A stretch of 64,000 bases of DNA from Thalassia testudinum (GCA_037157565.1 JAZHRO010000054.1:11391501-11455500), one strand, 5' to 3'; counted from the stretch's first letter, positions 22,410 to 34,410 are shown. Notes: generated by a model from the letters alone, not told the origin. A program made the numbers and translations.

Positions 22410-25261
22410 TGAAGTCGGTTGGTTTGATGACCGGGTTTTGGTTTTGTTATAACGTTGTAGTAAAGCCGGTTATTACCAACATTTCAAATATATAAATTTT
22501 TTTTACTCGGAAAATAAAAGAGTTCCCGAGGTCGAACTCAGGGAGCAAGTTGTATTCTAGAGATATACATGTTTCTTTTACAAAATAAAGAAAGAGAGAG
22601 GGAAAGAATTTGTTGTTCTCTTTGTTTTCTCCTCGTGATGTTCTTCTTTCTTTCTTTCTTCAGATCTCCTTCTTCTTCTTCTTCGTTCTGCAGAGGTGAT
22701 GCTCCTCTTCAGATCTCCTTCTTCTTCTTCCTTGGTTTCTGTCTTGGCCTCTCTTCTTCTTTTTCTGCAGTCTCTTCTGTGAAGGTTTCTTCTTCCTTGG
22801 CTCTGCTGCACTTCTTCTCTGCAGCCTTTCCTCTTCTTCTGCCTTGCTCAGCCTCTTCTTTAGAGTTTCTTCTTGTTTTTCCTCCCTGCGATTAAGTGTC
22901 AGCTTCTTCTTTTCTTTTTCAGCCAGGGACGTCACGCGAAGCTTTCTTCCTTAGCTGCTTCAGGCCGTCGTCTGATTTCCAAATCAGACGACTTAACTAC
23001 CTGTTGCTACAGTTAGCTTCCTTCTTCTTCCGCGGGTCTTCTTCTTCGCCTGTGCCTGCACACTTCAGAGTTTTTCGTCAGAGGCAAAACCTACTCTACC
23101 CTCCCCCCCCCCCCCCCCCCCCCCGCGCGTCTCTCTTTCTCTCTGAAACCACTCGTGGGAAAGCTCTCCCAGAGCTACCGGGTAACCGGGTTCGGGTCAG
23201 GCCCGGGTCCAGGCCCACCGGCGTGCGTGGTGGGCGAGGAGTGCAGGTCAGTCTTGAGTCGGGTCGGGTCGGTTCGGGTCAGGTCCGCGGGGCGTGAGCG
23301 CGGACGAGACCGGGTAACCGGGCGGGTGAAGGGGACCTCACCCCGTGTGCTGAGGCAGTAAGCCTTCAGCACTTTTGCATCTTATGTCGCTGCGGCTCTT
23401 CAGGCGTTTCCGAGGTGGGACTAAACGGCCCACCTCAATTGCGCGCCCGCAGCGGGGAATTCAGCAGGAGATGGCGGCGTCACGCGGAGCTTTCTTCCTG
23501 AGCTGCGAACCTGGTGTTTTGCCAAAACTCCTCGCAAGGCCTGGGAGTGAATCTGGGCTTGGCGCTGAGCGTGGCGCGCCTGTAGCTGCAGGCGGAAGCA
23601 GTTCCTCCTGCGCGGCAATGGCGGCGGAGGTCGGGTGGCCTGTCCGCAAGAAAACGGCCTCTCGGCCTAATCAGAGAGTGCCAGGAGCTTCGCCAGGGTG
23701 CGGCGAAGCTCGTGTGGGTGGTGGCGAGGCGCGGGGCGGCGTGCGAGGGCTGCCCTAGGTCGGACTGTGGGTCGGAGGATGGGTCTGTTCGGTGGGGTTG
23801 CAGAGGGTGATGTGGGGGGAGTGGCAGGGCGGAGGTTGATTAGGGTGAGGAGGCGGAGGTCCTGCGGTGGTCGGCGAGCCGTGTGGGTCGCTGAGATGAT
23901 GGGAGTGGCTCGCCGGAGGGTGGTCGGAGGCGAAGGGGGTGAAGGTGGTCAGGGTCGGTCGAGGGCTTAATTGAATAAATTTAAAAGTGGGGAAAGAAAG
24001 AGGAGAAGAAGGGGAGTAGCTCTAGCTTACTTGCAGGGACGAAGGGGGAGGAACAGGGCGACAGTCGTATCGACTGTCGCCGGAGAAGACGATGCTCAGG
24101 GAAAGGGGCGGCGGCGAGCAGAGAGCCGGAGAGGCGCCAGCTGGGTGCGGCGTGGCGCGGGAAGAGCAGGGGAGGAAGTCTCTGCTGCTGGTATTGCGAC
24201 AGAGCGAAGAGGTGGAGGGGGAGGAAACCGCCGGAGCTGGTGAGCGTCTGCAGGAGGAAGAAGAGAAGAAAGTTGGGGATTTTCTCCGTCAGATCCAGGC
24301 TGCCCTGGTCGGTGGAGCAACGGGGGGTATTTATAGGGATCAAACAGGGAGGAAGGCGGAGGGAGACGACGTGTCTCCCTCGCCGGAGGATGGTCGGAAA
24401 CAAGAACCCATACCGTCCGTGCGTTCGCACGGCCGGTATGGTGGGCTACAACGACCAGGGGGGTGTCCCTGCGACGGCTGACGACGCAGGGCACCCCCGG
24501 TTTACTTGCCAGGTCCCCCACCTCACCCTGCGCGGCGCCATGCTCCGCGCAAGGTCGCCGGAGCATGGTGCTGGCAGGTTTTGCAGGAGGGACCTGATTG
24601 CAAAGAACGAAGGAGAGTTAGGGGCCAAAATGCGAGGGTTCAAAAGTTGAGGGCCAAAGAGTAAATATATGAGGACCAAAGTGTAAAGTCGGTCAAGGAG
24701 GTTTCTTCTTAGGCTCAAGTTTTTATACATGACTAATTAGGACCTAAGGAATCTGATGGTGAATTTCATTTTCATATTAAACCTTGTTTGACCGGTCAAT
24801 TTGCGCAAAAACCCAAATTAAGTTATTAATTGGGCATGGTTCTCAATGTAGGTCAAAATGGGTTCTAAAGGCCAAATTGAAGGTTCTAAACCCTAGAGAT
24901 TATTTTTCTATGAATTTTAGAGGGTTTATTCTATTTTTACTTTGCCTCGAACCTTGTGAATTGAAGTGGGTTGTTTTAGGGTTACAGATTTATCATTTAG
25001 TTTCTTGGAATTGCTGTAGCCCTTGCTAGATCATTTCATCCCACTTTTATTCTTATTAAGCTGCTTTGACCTATGTTTGGGCCCTGAATTACCCTGTATG
25101 CAGATTATACTGGTGAAATTGCATTTTTACCCCTTATGACTTGTTTTCTCCTTAAACTCAGAATTCTCTGAGTTAAGCCTTTCCTTGAGTTATGTAGGAG
25201 CTTTTATCCTTTGTATTGGGTCAAAATGAGCTAGTTATGGCTCATGATGAGGTTCTCATCA
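22410..25261 (-). repeat. ATH-1 5' LTR (right copy)
   Basis: Near-identical to 11412-14248. Differences include a longer C-run (23103-23124), one extra CTT and about 20 substitutions. TATAAATA is at plus 24328-24335 and the U3 hairpin at 24408-24441. In minus orientation it starts TGATGAG at 25261 and ends CA at 22410. It drives the element transcript. Confidence 0.92.
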
Positions 25262-25266
25262 ACGGA

Positions 25267-27027
25267 GAAACACCCTCTTTTCACTCTCTTCCCACTCCGA
25301 CAGGAAGCCCTTCAGCTCCGGCGATTTTTCCCTCTTCCTCCTCGTCGCTCTGCCGCACTACCAGCTGCAGGGTTGCCCTCCCTCGCTCTTCCCGCGCCAC
25401 GCCGCACCCAGCTGGCGCCTCTCCGGCCCTCTCCTCGCCGCCGCCCCTTCCCCTGGGCATCTTCTTCTCCGGTGACAGTCGATACGACTGTCGCCCTGCT
25501 CCTCCCCCTTCGTCCCTGCAAGTAAGTTAGAACTACTTCCCTTCCTCTCCTCTTTCTTTTCCCTATTTCAATTTGTTCAATTAAGCCCTCGACCGACCCT
25601 GACCACCGTCACCCCCTTCGTCTCCGGCTACCCTCCGGCGAGACGCCCCCATCGCTTCACAGCCTCACATTCCTCGCCGACCCTCACCGAACCTCCGCCT
25701 CATCACACTGAACACCCCCCACCCCTCCATTGCCACTCCACACCTCCATAACACTCCCCCAAACAAATCCATTTCTCCGGTTGCAGTCCGACCTAGGGCT
25801 GCCGCCAGACACCGCCTTGCGGCTTGCCGCACAGCTCAACACCTTCGCCGTGCCACGGCGAAGGTTCCCCAGTAGTTTGATTAGGCCGAGAGGCCATATT
25901 CGTGTCCGACAGGTTCTGAGGCTCAACCGCCATTGATGCCACATTGAAGCAGCTTCTCCCGCGCTCCAGGCTTGAGGACTCCAGGTTTCCAGTTGCTGCG
26001 GATTAAGGAGACTCCTGCGAAGGCAGCCAGCCAGCAACCGACGAAAATCGAAGCTGCAGCTGCAGAAGCAAGGCCGCGGTCTTCCAGTAGGCGCACGCGA
26101 GGAGAGGCGTCAATTTAGTCCCACATCGGTAAGCCTCGCAATGCTTTCACCGTTTAAATTGTTTTTGTGAATAAGCCTTATCGCCTCCGAACGCACCGGG
26201 GTGAGGTCCCGCGCCCACTCACCCGCCCGATACGCGAGCTCACCACGCGGATCCGGCGGACCCGACTCGACACCCCACCTACGCACTCCTCGTGTACCAC
26301 TCACACCGGTACACCTGGTCACGAGTACGAAGCCCGACCCGATTATCCGACGGCTCTGGGAGAGCTATCCTACGAGCGAAGTCTGAGAAAGAGAGAGACA
26401 TGCGGGTAGAGGGAAAGGGTTAGGTTTTGCGTTGGCTGTGGTGTGTGCAGGAACAAGCCGAGGCAGAGAAGAAGAACCCCGACGAAGAAAGACTGAAGGA
26501 AGAAGGAGGAGCACCAAGGACGCACTGTAGCAGTGGGTTACATAAGTCGTCTGATTGAACAATCAGACGACGCTCTGAGGACGAAGAAGAAGGAGAAGAA
26601 AAGACGAGCAGGACTGCAACGAAGAAGAAAAGAAGACAGAAAGAAAAAGAAGAAAGAAGGAGAGACAACGTCCTGACAGCAAAAGCAGAAGAAGAGCACG
26701 AGAAGGAGATCAGCAGAAAGGAGTAAAAAGAAGACCTGAAGAACAAAAAGTAGAAGAGAGAAGACAAGAAGAACAGGAAGAGAAGAAAGAAGAGACAAAG
26801 TGGAAGAAAAAAGAGGAGAAGAAGAAGCCAAATTTTCATCTCTCTCCCTCTCTCCCTCTCTTTATTTTTGTAATAAGAATTTGTACCCCTAGAATACAAC
26901 TTGCTCCCTGAGTTCGACCTCGGGAACTCTTTATTTTCCGAGTAAAAAAATTATATATTTGAAATGATGGCAATAACTATCTGTACTGCAACGACTTAAG
27001 AAAAGCTAGTTGCTGCCGCCATTTTCA
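25267..27027 (+). repeat. ATH-D: solo LTR, second part (R-U5)
   Basis: Continues the ATH-D LTR after the ATH-1 insertion and ends ...GCCGCCATTTTCA at 27027, followed by TSD CAGAG. It holds a good splice donor (CAA|GTAAGTT, intron from 25522) and an acceptor (GTGTGTGCAG ending 26450), the GAA-rich tract (26455-26830) and the perfect 11-bp hairpin GTCGTCTGATT / AATCAGACGAC at 26546-26571. Confidence 0.85.
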
Positions 27028-27032
27028 CAGAG

Positions 27033-29101
27033 CCGGGTATTCGGGTACGGGTATTGCGCCCTGGACCAGGCCCACCGACGTGCGGTGGTGGGCGAGGTGT
27101 TCGCAGTGTTGGGTATCCGGATCCGGCCCAGGCCCGCGGGGCGTGAGCGTAGGCGAGGGCAAGCGCGTGGGGCGCTCGTGCGTAAGGGACCTGACCCCTG
27201 TGTTCAAAGGCAAATAGCCTCGAACACTTTTTCAATTTATGCGCGGGCGCTGAGCCGCGCTCTTCCGAGGTGGGACTAAAGTCCCACCTCACAGACTAGT
27301 GCCTGCAAGTAAGGAACTCGCGGCAATTACAGTAGCTCGCGAGGGGTTTGCCTCAACTGCAGACCCTGGAGTCTTCGCGGAGACACTCCGCGCAACCTGG
27401 GACCAACGCCTGGGCGAGATCGAGGCTGCAGCTGCTGGTGAAGGAGCTCACCTGCTCAGCAATGGCGGCGAAGGAGGGGTGACTTGATCACAGAAATACG
27501 GCCTCTCGGCCTAGTCAGAAGGTGCAGGGAGCTTCACCGGAGTGCAGCGAAGCTCGTGCAGGTGGTGGCGAGACGTGAAGCGGTGTACGGTGGCAGCCTT
27601 AGGTCGGATTGTCGTCAGGAAAATGGGTCGGTTCGGGGGGTCTTTAGGTGGCGTGTGGCAGGAAATGAGACGGGGGAAGCTGTGGAGTGAAGTGAGGGGA
27701 AGCTTCTGAGGTGATTGGCGAGGAGTGAGGGGGTCTGTGGAGGTGGAATGGGCTCGCCGGAGAGGGTGGCCGAAGACGGAGCAGGTGGAGGTGGAAGTTG
27801 TGTGTGGGGGCGCGAAATACAAATTGACAGGGGAAAATTTTAGAGGAGGAGGAGAGGAAGCTTTTACCTAAGTTTTGGACGAAGGGGGAGGGGCGGAGCC
27901 ACCGGCTCGTGGCTGCCGGAGCTGAGGAAGAAGAGGCCCTGGAAGGGGAGAACGGCGTCGAGGAGGCAAGCGGAGGGTGTCGGCGGGTGCAGCGCGACAC
28001 AGACGAAAGGGTTAGGGGAACCCTGCTGCAGGTAAGGCAACAGAGCGACGAGGAGGAGGAGTTGGTCGTCGGAAGCTACAGGCCATTTGTCGGAGCTGGA
28101 GAGGAGGAAGTGGGGGGGTATTCTTCGTCAGAGACAGCTTACCCTCTTCTGCTGGCGACGGCGGTCTTTATAAAGGCGAAGGCGGAGGGGTGGGCGCAGG
28201 GAGGCGACGTGCCTCCCTCGCCGGAGGATGGCCGGAGCAGAAACCCTTACCTTCCACGCGTTCACACGAAAATTGTGGGCGATGGCAGAGATCATGGAGG
28301 TGTCCCTGCAACAGCAGATGTCGCAGGAAACACCCGGTTCAATGGGTAGAGGGCCTCCCTCACCCTGCGCGGCGCCATGCTCCGCTCAAAGTCGCCGGAG
28401 CATGGCGCTGCTCAGAGTTTTGCAGGGAGGACCTAAGTGCAAAGAATGACGAAGAACCTAGGGGCCAAAATGCGAGGGTTTCGAAAGTTGAGGGTCAAAA
28501 AGTAATGGATGAGTACCAAAATGTAAAGTCGGTCAAGAAGGTCTCTTTTTAGGCTCAAGTTTTTATGCATGACTAAATAGGACCTAAGGATTCTAATGGT
28601 GAATTTTATTTCTAGATTAGACCTTGTTTGACCGGTCTATTTGCATAAAAACCTAAATTAAGTCATTAATTGGGCATGGTTCTCAATGTAGGTCAAAATG
28701 GGTTCCTAAGGCCAAATTGAAGGTTCTAAACCCTAGAGATTATTTTTCTATGAATTTTAGAGGGTTTAGTCGATTTTTACTTTGCCTCGAACCTCGTGAA
28801 TTGAAGTGGGTTTGTTTTAGGGTTACAGGATGTCATTTAATTCCTTGGAGTTGTTGTAGCCCTTGTTGGATCAAATCATCCCACTTTCCTTCTTATTAGG
28901 TTATTTTGACCTATATTTGGATCCTGAGTTACCCTGTTTACTGATTGTGTTGGTGAAATTGCATTTTTACCCCTTATGACCTGTTTTCTTCACAAACTCA
29001 GAATTCTCTGAGTCAAGCCTTTCTATAAGCTATGTAGGAGCTTTTTCTCGCAAATCTAGGTTAGATTGTGCTAGTTAGGGTTCATGATGAGGTTCTCATC
29101 A
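27033..29101 (-). repeat. ATH-4 3' LTR, second part
   Basis: Resumes after the ATH-D TSD with CCGGGTATTCGGG and runs to ...GGTTCTCATCA at 29101. Together with 9695-10429 it makes a complete LTR of about 2.8 kb. The TATA motif (CTTTATAAAG) is at 28165-28174. The U3 hairpin near 28247-28280 is degraded. It is followed directly by TACCCTCATGCC, the conserved polypurine-tract region, so this is the 3' LTR of a minus-strand element rather than a solo LTR. Confidence 0.8.
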
Positions 29102-29290
29102 TACCCTCATGCCTAGCTTTTGCTAGTCCCTTAGCAAAATATTAAGGTTTCAACTCTTGTTCTAGACCATGAAGTTCTTAATGATTTCAGATAAGTGCTT
29201 TTTCTTTTGAAACCTAGATTAGGTCAGAATGCCAACCATAGGCCTAAAAGGTACTCTAGTACCAACTAAGATCCAGATCTGTCTAGCCTC
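29102..29290 (-). other. ATH-3/4 interior: polypurine tract and start of 3' region
   Basis: Homologous to ATH-1 14249-14440. It is interrupted by COP-1 at 29290 (TSD GCCTC, 29286-29290) and continues at 31003. Confidence 0.75.
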
Positions 29291-30997
29291 TGAGGTTTCC
29301 CTACCAGGAGGGGGTGACGTAATAATTGCGGAAATAAAATATAAACAATCTCACAAGATGCAATCACACAAAGTACACAAAGTATTTTTAGGTGGAAACC
29401 CAAACCGGGTGAAAACCACCACCTAACCCTCTCGAGTTAGGATTTTCCGATCAACCAAGTTAATCAAAATCCACTGAACCAAATCACTTTAAAACGAGGG
29501 TGATTCAACCTCAATTACAACCACGCTACTTAGACGAGGGTAGCGTACCTCAACCCCTTCTCTTCACGAGAAGGATTTTGTCTCGCAAAGGAGACGGGAA
29601 TTCGCAAAGCGAATACCCAACCAAATAACAAAGATAAAACAAGTAATCCTATAGAGCCAACAAAGTAATATTTAACCTAAGCTTCTATAGGAAATAGGAT
29701 GCTTCCCTTTGAAAGGAGTGCGTCGACGACGCGGATGCGTGTGCCACGCGACGACGCAACGTCGCTCTCGTGAACAACGGCGGGAGAGCGGGTGCGCAAC
29801 ATCTTGATGCTCTCAAGAAGTAGAACTTGAACTTAGAGAGCAAGAGAGACACAAAATGGTTTGAAAGTGTATTGCAAGGTGTGTCTTGGTGTTTCTAGGT
29901 GTGTGTTGGTGTGTAAAGGCTCCCCTCTATTTATAGAGGCCTTAGGAAGGCCTTGGAAGGCTTGGAAAAGCTTCCATAGCCGTTGGGTACAAAGCCCAAG
30001 TGAATCAGCCTGAAATCAGGAACAATCATTGCTCTGACAGGCTTATCAGACGTCTAATTCTAGCATTAGACGTCTGGAAGATCACTTTAAGACGTCTGAT
30101 TTCAAGGTCAGACGTCTAATTTTGGGCGGGTCTCTTCCTGACTTGAATCAGATCTAAACAGGGTTCTTGTGCAAGTCCATCAGACGACATATAGGACGTC
30201 TGGCACTATGTCTGGACGTCTGGAAACCTACTTTTTTGTGGGAATGGATTTCCAAACGTTGCAACGGCTAGAAAATCTCTGAGAAGAGATTTTGGGTCAG
30301 CCGAGGCAAAACGGTCAATTATCAGACGTCTGGAAAGTCCTATGGTTGTCTGATAAGGCTCTAACGGTCACATTCTTGACTGTTCGCTAAGCCAGCCAAC
30401 GGTCCACTAATTGGACGTCTGGCAAAGTCATCAGACGTCTCCTAAGACGTCTGGTCTAAGTCTGGACGTCTGATTTCATCAGACAGAACTAACTATGTCC
30501 AGCCTAATAGTTATTAGACGTCTGAATCAACAGTTAGACGTCTTAAAACATTTTATCAGACGTCTGATTTGGGAATTAGACGTCTGGAAACTCTGTTTGA
30601 ACCCTATATTGGTTTTCTAAGTATTTTACAGAAAACCTAAGTATCCTAGGGTTGTGCAGGTGTTCCTAGGACTACTGTTAGGGTACTTTGAGGCTCTTTA
30701 ACATAATGTTCTAAGGAAATAAAAAGAGCAAGCAAAATAAAGATAAAAGTACATGAAAGGATTAAACAAAATTCTATCCTATTCTTCTTGTCCTTCCATC
30801 TTCAATCTACCGCTCCTCGCGAATCTCCTCTGTTCTCCATCAAGCTCCTCCAATCCGTCCTGGATGCGAGCTCGAATTCCGTCTAAACATGTCTACATTT
30901 GCAATTGACCTGAAATCTAAGACTCCAAGTACAAATGTTAAATAACACGTGTTTTGTTATCATCAAAACAAATGATCGCGGTACTCTAGCACCAACA
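29291..30997 (-). mobile_element. COP-1: solo LTR, probable Ty1/copia type, 1707 bp
   Basis: In minus orientation it begins TGTTGGTGCTAGAGTACC and ends GGGAAACCTCA. TSD GCCTC at 29286-29290 and 30998-31002 is perfect. Other features: TATAAATA on the minus strand (plus 29929-29936) inside a palindrome CCTCTATAAATAGAGG, a U3 packed with AGACGTCT palindromes, and a 3' part with the GGGTTTCCACCTAAAA-type string common in copia LTRs. No interior is present. The copia call rests on LTR style only. Two related copies are COP-2 and COP-3. Confidence 0.8.
30049..30592. repeat. AGACGTCT palindrome array in COP-1
   Basis: By eye about 15 GACGTC cores in ~545 bp, mostly in the decamer CAGACGTCTG or a one-base variant, irregularly spaced and just upstream of the TATA box. 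Chance expectation for a 6-mer in this length is about 0.13. Confidence 0.8.
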
Positions 30998-31002
30998 GCC
31001 TC

Positions 31003-33033
31003 AGCCTCAGTCCTTAACAAAGGTTTTTAAGGCCTACAAGAACTAACCTAAGGCTTATTGGACTTTGTGGTTAAAGCACCCGTGCTTGAGATAATTTTAG
31101 CCCTGGCTCAGTTCGCAGTGCGTTTTGTAAGAAAGAGAGTTAGAAGATTTATCTGTTTGGAGAGTTTTCTCTCTCTTTTTCCTTTTAATTCTAGCTTAGG
31201 ATTGGCTTTTCAACACGGTTTGTATTAGATTCCTTATTCCCATCATCAATCCTCAAAGGTTCTTAGCGGTCGATGCTTCGAGATAGCACCGCCCATGGTA
31301 ACCCCTAGAATCCTGGCTGTTGAGATTTCGAGATAATCCCATCCATGGTGTTCCGTGGCCGAATTCGGACCCTGGCAATTGACATTTCGTGATAATGTCA
31401 TCCATGGAATCTGAACCAGCAGAGTGTTTACATGCCCCCAGTAGGATATGTAAATATCCTACGAGACAAGCACCGAGGAGATGATATTTTGTTACTCTTC
31501 TTCGAGAGGAATTTCCCACCTCTCTGCGCTAGGAACTGGTCTAAATCAACTTATGTTGATCGGCCAATCCTACTCTAGGTGTTATTTTTCAGAATTTTTG
31601 CAACGCTTCTGCGTGATTTTGATTTTTATGCTTACTGAATCAGGCTGTGTGTGAATTAGGGTGCTTAGGTTACTGAGTCCTGTAAACCAAAAGTTAGTTA
31701 ACGAGGCCAAATACTCCCCAAGACTTGGACCTAATACTTAAGCTTTTCATTTTCCTCAACCTCTTGAGGATTGTCTAGATCTTAATGGGTACTAAGAGTC
31801 TATCCAAGAATGCCTAAGGTTCACGTTCTTACTAATCCCACTGTACACTTTCCATTTCTTTTCCTGAATGAGGTCTAGAACTTAAGTTAATTCCTTAATT
31901 TCTTACTAAGGACTATCACTTTTCTTTCATTTTGTGCTCCTTCTTTTCATTTTGTTTCTTTTTCTTCTCCTCCTCCTTTGTATAGTCCACAAGATTTTCT
32001 TTCCTCCTTTTATTATTTTTTCAAATTTTTTTTTAATTTTTATGGTGTTTTTGGCATATGTGAATTTTTTTGTTTAAAACCTTTTCTTACAAGTTTTTGC
32101 ACTTTCATACCCCCATGCCTAAGATTTGCAATGTCCTCATTGTAACTTTGGGGTTTTTTATTCAACTTACTTCATACATTAGGACAGATGTTTTGATGAG
32201 TGAATGGGTCGGGGTGACTGTTGCGGACGATTTCTAATCTCAGGTGCAAGCACTTGAGGTGGAGTCGGCTGTCCTAAAGGGTGAATCTTAAGTGCGAAAA
32301 GGTGTCAGAAAAGGTTTCAGGTTTTCAAAGAATGACGGGCTGCCTCCCGTTGAGCGCTAAATTTGATGCCTTCAGCCAAGCGGGAAATGGGATGGAGAGG
32401 GAATGGTCAAATTAGCAGAGTTTTGTATAACAAGCACCTTGATCAAGAGCCTGGTTGGTCCAACTAGGTGCTTGTTCAGATCAACAGGCTGATGATGCAG
32501 TTCAAACCCAATTAATCTGGTGGGTTGAAAGATGTAGATCAAGAGGTGTAGAACCCACCATATTCTATGAAGCTCAGGTGGATGTGGAAATGTGAACGCG
32601 GGGTTTGGCTGAGTCAAGTCAGCCTGATCAGAGTAGGGACCCGTAACATAATCAGTGAATGACGCGGAAACCTTACAGGGGTGATCAGAGAATGATGGAG
32701 CATGGTCTTTTGTCTGATCAGTGTTCGTAACCCGATATAGATGTGGAATTTCAATCGGCTTGGTGAGAGGTGAATTTGAATAGAAATTGAGTCCGGTTGC
32801 AGGTCGGGGTTGAGAAGAGGTTTTGATCAGTTCTGTGGGTGTGGAAGAGGTGGCTTGAATGAGAACTGTGTATGAGGACTCTTCTAGGCATGAATGACAG
32901 GTGGTCTCCTGTAGAGAGCCCTCTGGGTAACTATCAAATGCCTGAAGAGTGTCTATAGGATGTAGAAAATCTAGATTGAGAAAAGATTCGACTTCAGGGT
33001 TGTAATCACTCTTGGCATTTTGTGGTTTTGTTT
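31003..33033 (-). other. ATH-3/4 interior: 3' non-coding region and decayed ORF end
   Basis: 31003-32370 aligns with the 3' region of ATH-1 (14440-15760) and ATH-2 (38530-39910). 32371-33033 aligns with the C-terminal coding part of the ATH-2 acidic ORF, but a nonsense codon at 33034-33036 and a nearby 1-bp deletion stop it being read through. Confidence 0.65.
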
Positions 33034-33954
33034 CTAAGGATCAAAAAGAATTTCTTTCATGTCACTGGAACTTGAACTTTCTTCAATGATCCCAGGAAGT
33101 GGGACCTCAGAGTCAGAGTCAGAGAATGAGTCATGTGGGCTGAGGTCGTAGACTGACTTGGTGTGTGTAGGAAGAAGAGTTTCTTCAAAATTATAATCAG
33201 ATCCGAAGTCGTCGGAGCGTTTGCGAAGATCTAGTTCTAAATGAGATTCACAATCATGAATTCCACCGAAGCATAAATCACTTGATGTGGAATCAGCAGC
33301 TTGACTGGCGTCTAGCCTATATGTCAATTCTGGGTTTAAAAAGGTGTTCTGTCTAGGCTCTAGTTCCAAGCTGGTAGGATAGACCCAATTGAAACCCCAT
33401 TCATCCAACTCCTCGATTTCTGTATCGTAAATTGGCATATCTTCTGGAAAATCCACCAGATTTTCTGAGGATGTTGGAGAGGGATATTTATCAAATAAAG
33501 GCCCGGAATCATATTCTTTAAAAATTTGATCTTTATCATATGGGGCCTCATAATCTTCCCAATAAGTTTCAGATCTAGATTCTAGGTTTAGGATGTGGGT
33601 AGAATTACTAAAATCTAAGTCCAAATAACCTTCGAGGGTTACCTTACCAAAATAAGGGGCGGAATTTATACCCTCAAGAGGTTCAGTTATGATCTCATTA
33701 TTGCAGGAGTCTTGGAATTCTAAGCTTGGTAATTCATGGTCTAGGGTTGGCTCAGCATTGTGTTCTCCTGCAACTTCCCAACCTAATTTAATGTTGTCTT
33801 CTGTATGGGTTGGGAATCCACAACCACCTTGTGCCTCAGTCCCGAGGTCTTGGAAACCGGATTGATCCCTAATATTGTTCCAAGATGATTCATCCTCTGT
33901 TTGTGGTATGTACGGGTATTTCTGGTCGATAGTTTGTTCTAGTAATCTCATCAT
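33034..33954 (-). CDS. Acidic protein of unknown function, ATH-3/4 copy, second segment (truncated)
   Basis: No recognisable domain. The 306-residue segment begins MMRLLEQTIDQKYPYIPQ and is rich in Asp, Glu, Ser and Thr. It occupies the place of gag-pol between leader and 3' region. It aligns over its whole length with the ATH-2 ORF at 40063-41445, at roughly 75% identity by eye. It is in the same frame as the upstream segment (33967-34290), separated from it by one TAA codon. It ends at TAG (33034-33036) where ATH-2 has CAG and continues. This is a decayed copy of one long ORF; not gag, protease, RT or integrase by motif. An env-like or captured host origin is possible but unsupported. Confidence 0.6.
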   Translation of the reverse strand: MMRLLEQTIDQKYPYIPQTEDESSWNNIRDQSGFQDLGTEAQGGCGFPTHTEDNIKLGWEVAGEHNAEPTLDHELPSLEFQDSCNNEIITEPLEGINSAPYFGKVTLEGYLDLDFSNSTHILNLESRSETYWEDYEAPYDKDQIFKEYDSGPLFDKYPSPTSSENLVDFPEDMPIYDTEIEELDEWGFNWVYPTSLELEPRQNTFLNPELTYRLDASQAADSTSSDLCFGGIHDCESHLELDLRKRSDDFGSDYNFEETLLPTHTKSVYDLSPHDSFSDSDSEVPLPGIIEESSSSSDMKEILFDP

Positions 33955-33966
33955 CTCTACCCGTTT

Positions 33967-34290
33967 TTAAAAAGCATCTTGGTGTTGTTTCCAAAGTATA
34001 GGATTTATTATGCATTGAAGGTATTCAGATTTATGTAATTTTTCTATCTCAATGTATCCTGTTAGGAGCATTTCTCGGGTTGATCCTTTTATGGCTTCTG
34101 TCAACAGAATTTGGGCACAGTTTATGATGGAGGCTGTGGTTGTTGGGACATCAACCTGAATGCTTTCTATTGGTGTTGAGGGTTTATCTTTGATTTCATA
34201 GAACTCAAGGGCATCCTCAATCATTTTATCTCTCATGGATCTTTGAGATTCAGGTTTCTTGAAGGGTGATGCTAAGCAGTTAGGCTGCAT
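33967..34290 (-). CDS. Acidic-ORF N-terminal segment, ATH-3/4 copy
   Basis: The first ATG in frame is at 34290 (MQPNCL); the open frame to 34314 starts at TTG. It contains DKMIEDALEFYEIKDKPSTP and a hydrophobic helix-like stretch SIINCAQILLTEAIKG, then EIEKLHKSEYLQCI. It is strongly conserved with ATH-2 41470-41781. It ends in TAA at 33967-33969, four codons before the frame continues into 33954-33034. ATH-2 lacks this stop but has another one three codons earlier, so the two copies were broken independently. Function unknown. Confidence 0.6.
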   Translation of the reverse strand: MQPNCLASPFKKPESQRSMRDKMIEDALEFYEIKDKPSTPIESIQVDVPTTTASIINCAQILLTEAIKGSTREMLLTGYIEIEKLHKSEYLQCIINPILWKQHQDAF

Positions 34291-34410
34291 ATCTGAATCA
34301 GGCGGTGAAATCAAAATGTAGAATCAGAATTTCGACGTAGACTCTCGTTGTGCCAAGATGGAAGAAGGGGGACTTGGTTCTGATTTAAAGGAAAGGGGCT
34401 ATGTGGAAGG

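Larger units (their letters stand above)
11412..25261 (-). mobile_element. ATH-1: full-length Athila-type Ty3/gypsy retrotransposon, 13.85 kb
   Basis: Two near-identical LTRs (11412-14248, 2837 bp; 22410-25261, 2852 bp) enclose an interior with primer site, gag-pol and polypurine tract, all on the minus strand. TSD ACGGA at 11407-11411 and 25262-25266 is perfect. By eye the LTRs differ at roughly 20 positions plus length changes in the C-run and CTT tract, so insertion is recent. The Athila assignment rests on the DLGAS protease motif, FMDD reverse transcriptase motif, NAPATFQRC signature and tRNA-Asp primer site. gag-pol has two in-frame stop codons and there is no env-like ORF between pol and the 3' LTR. 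Confidence 0.92.
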
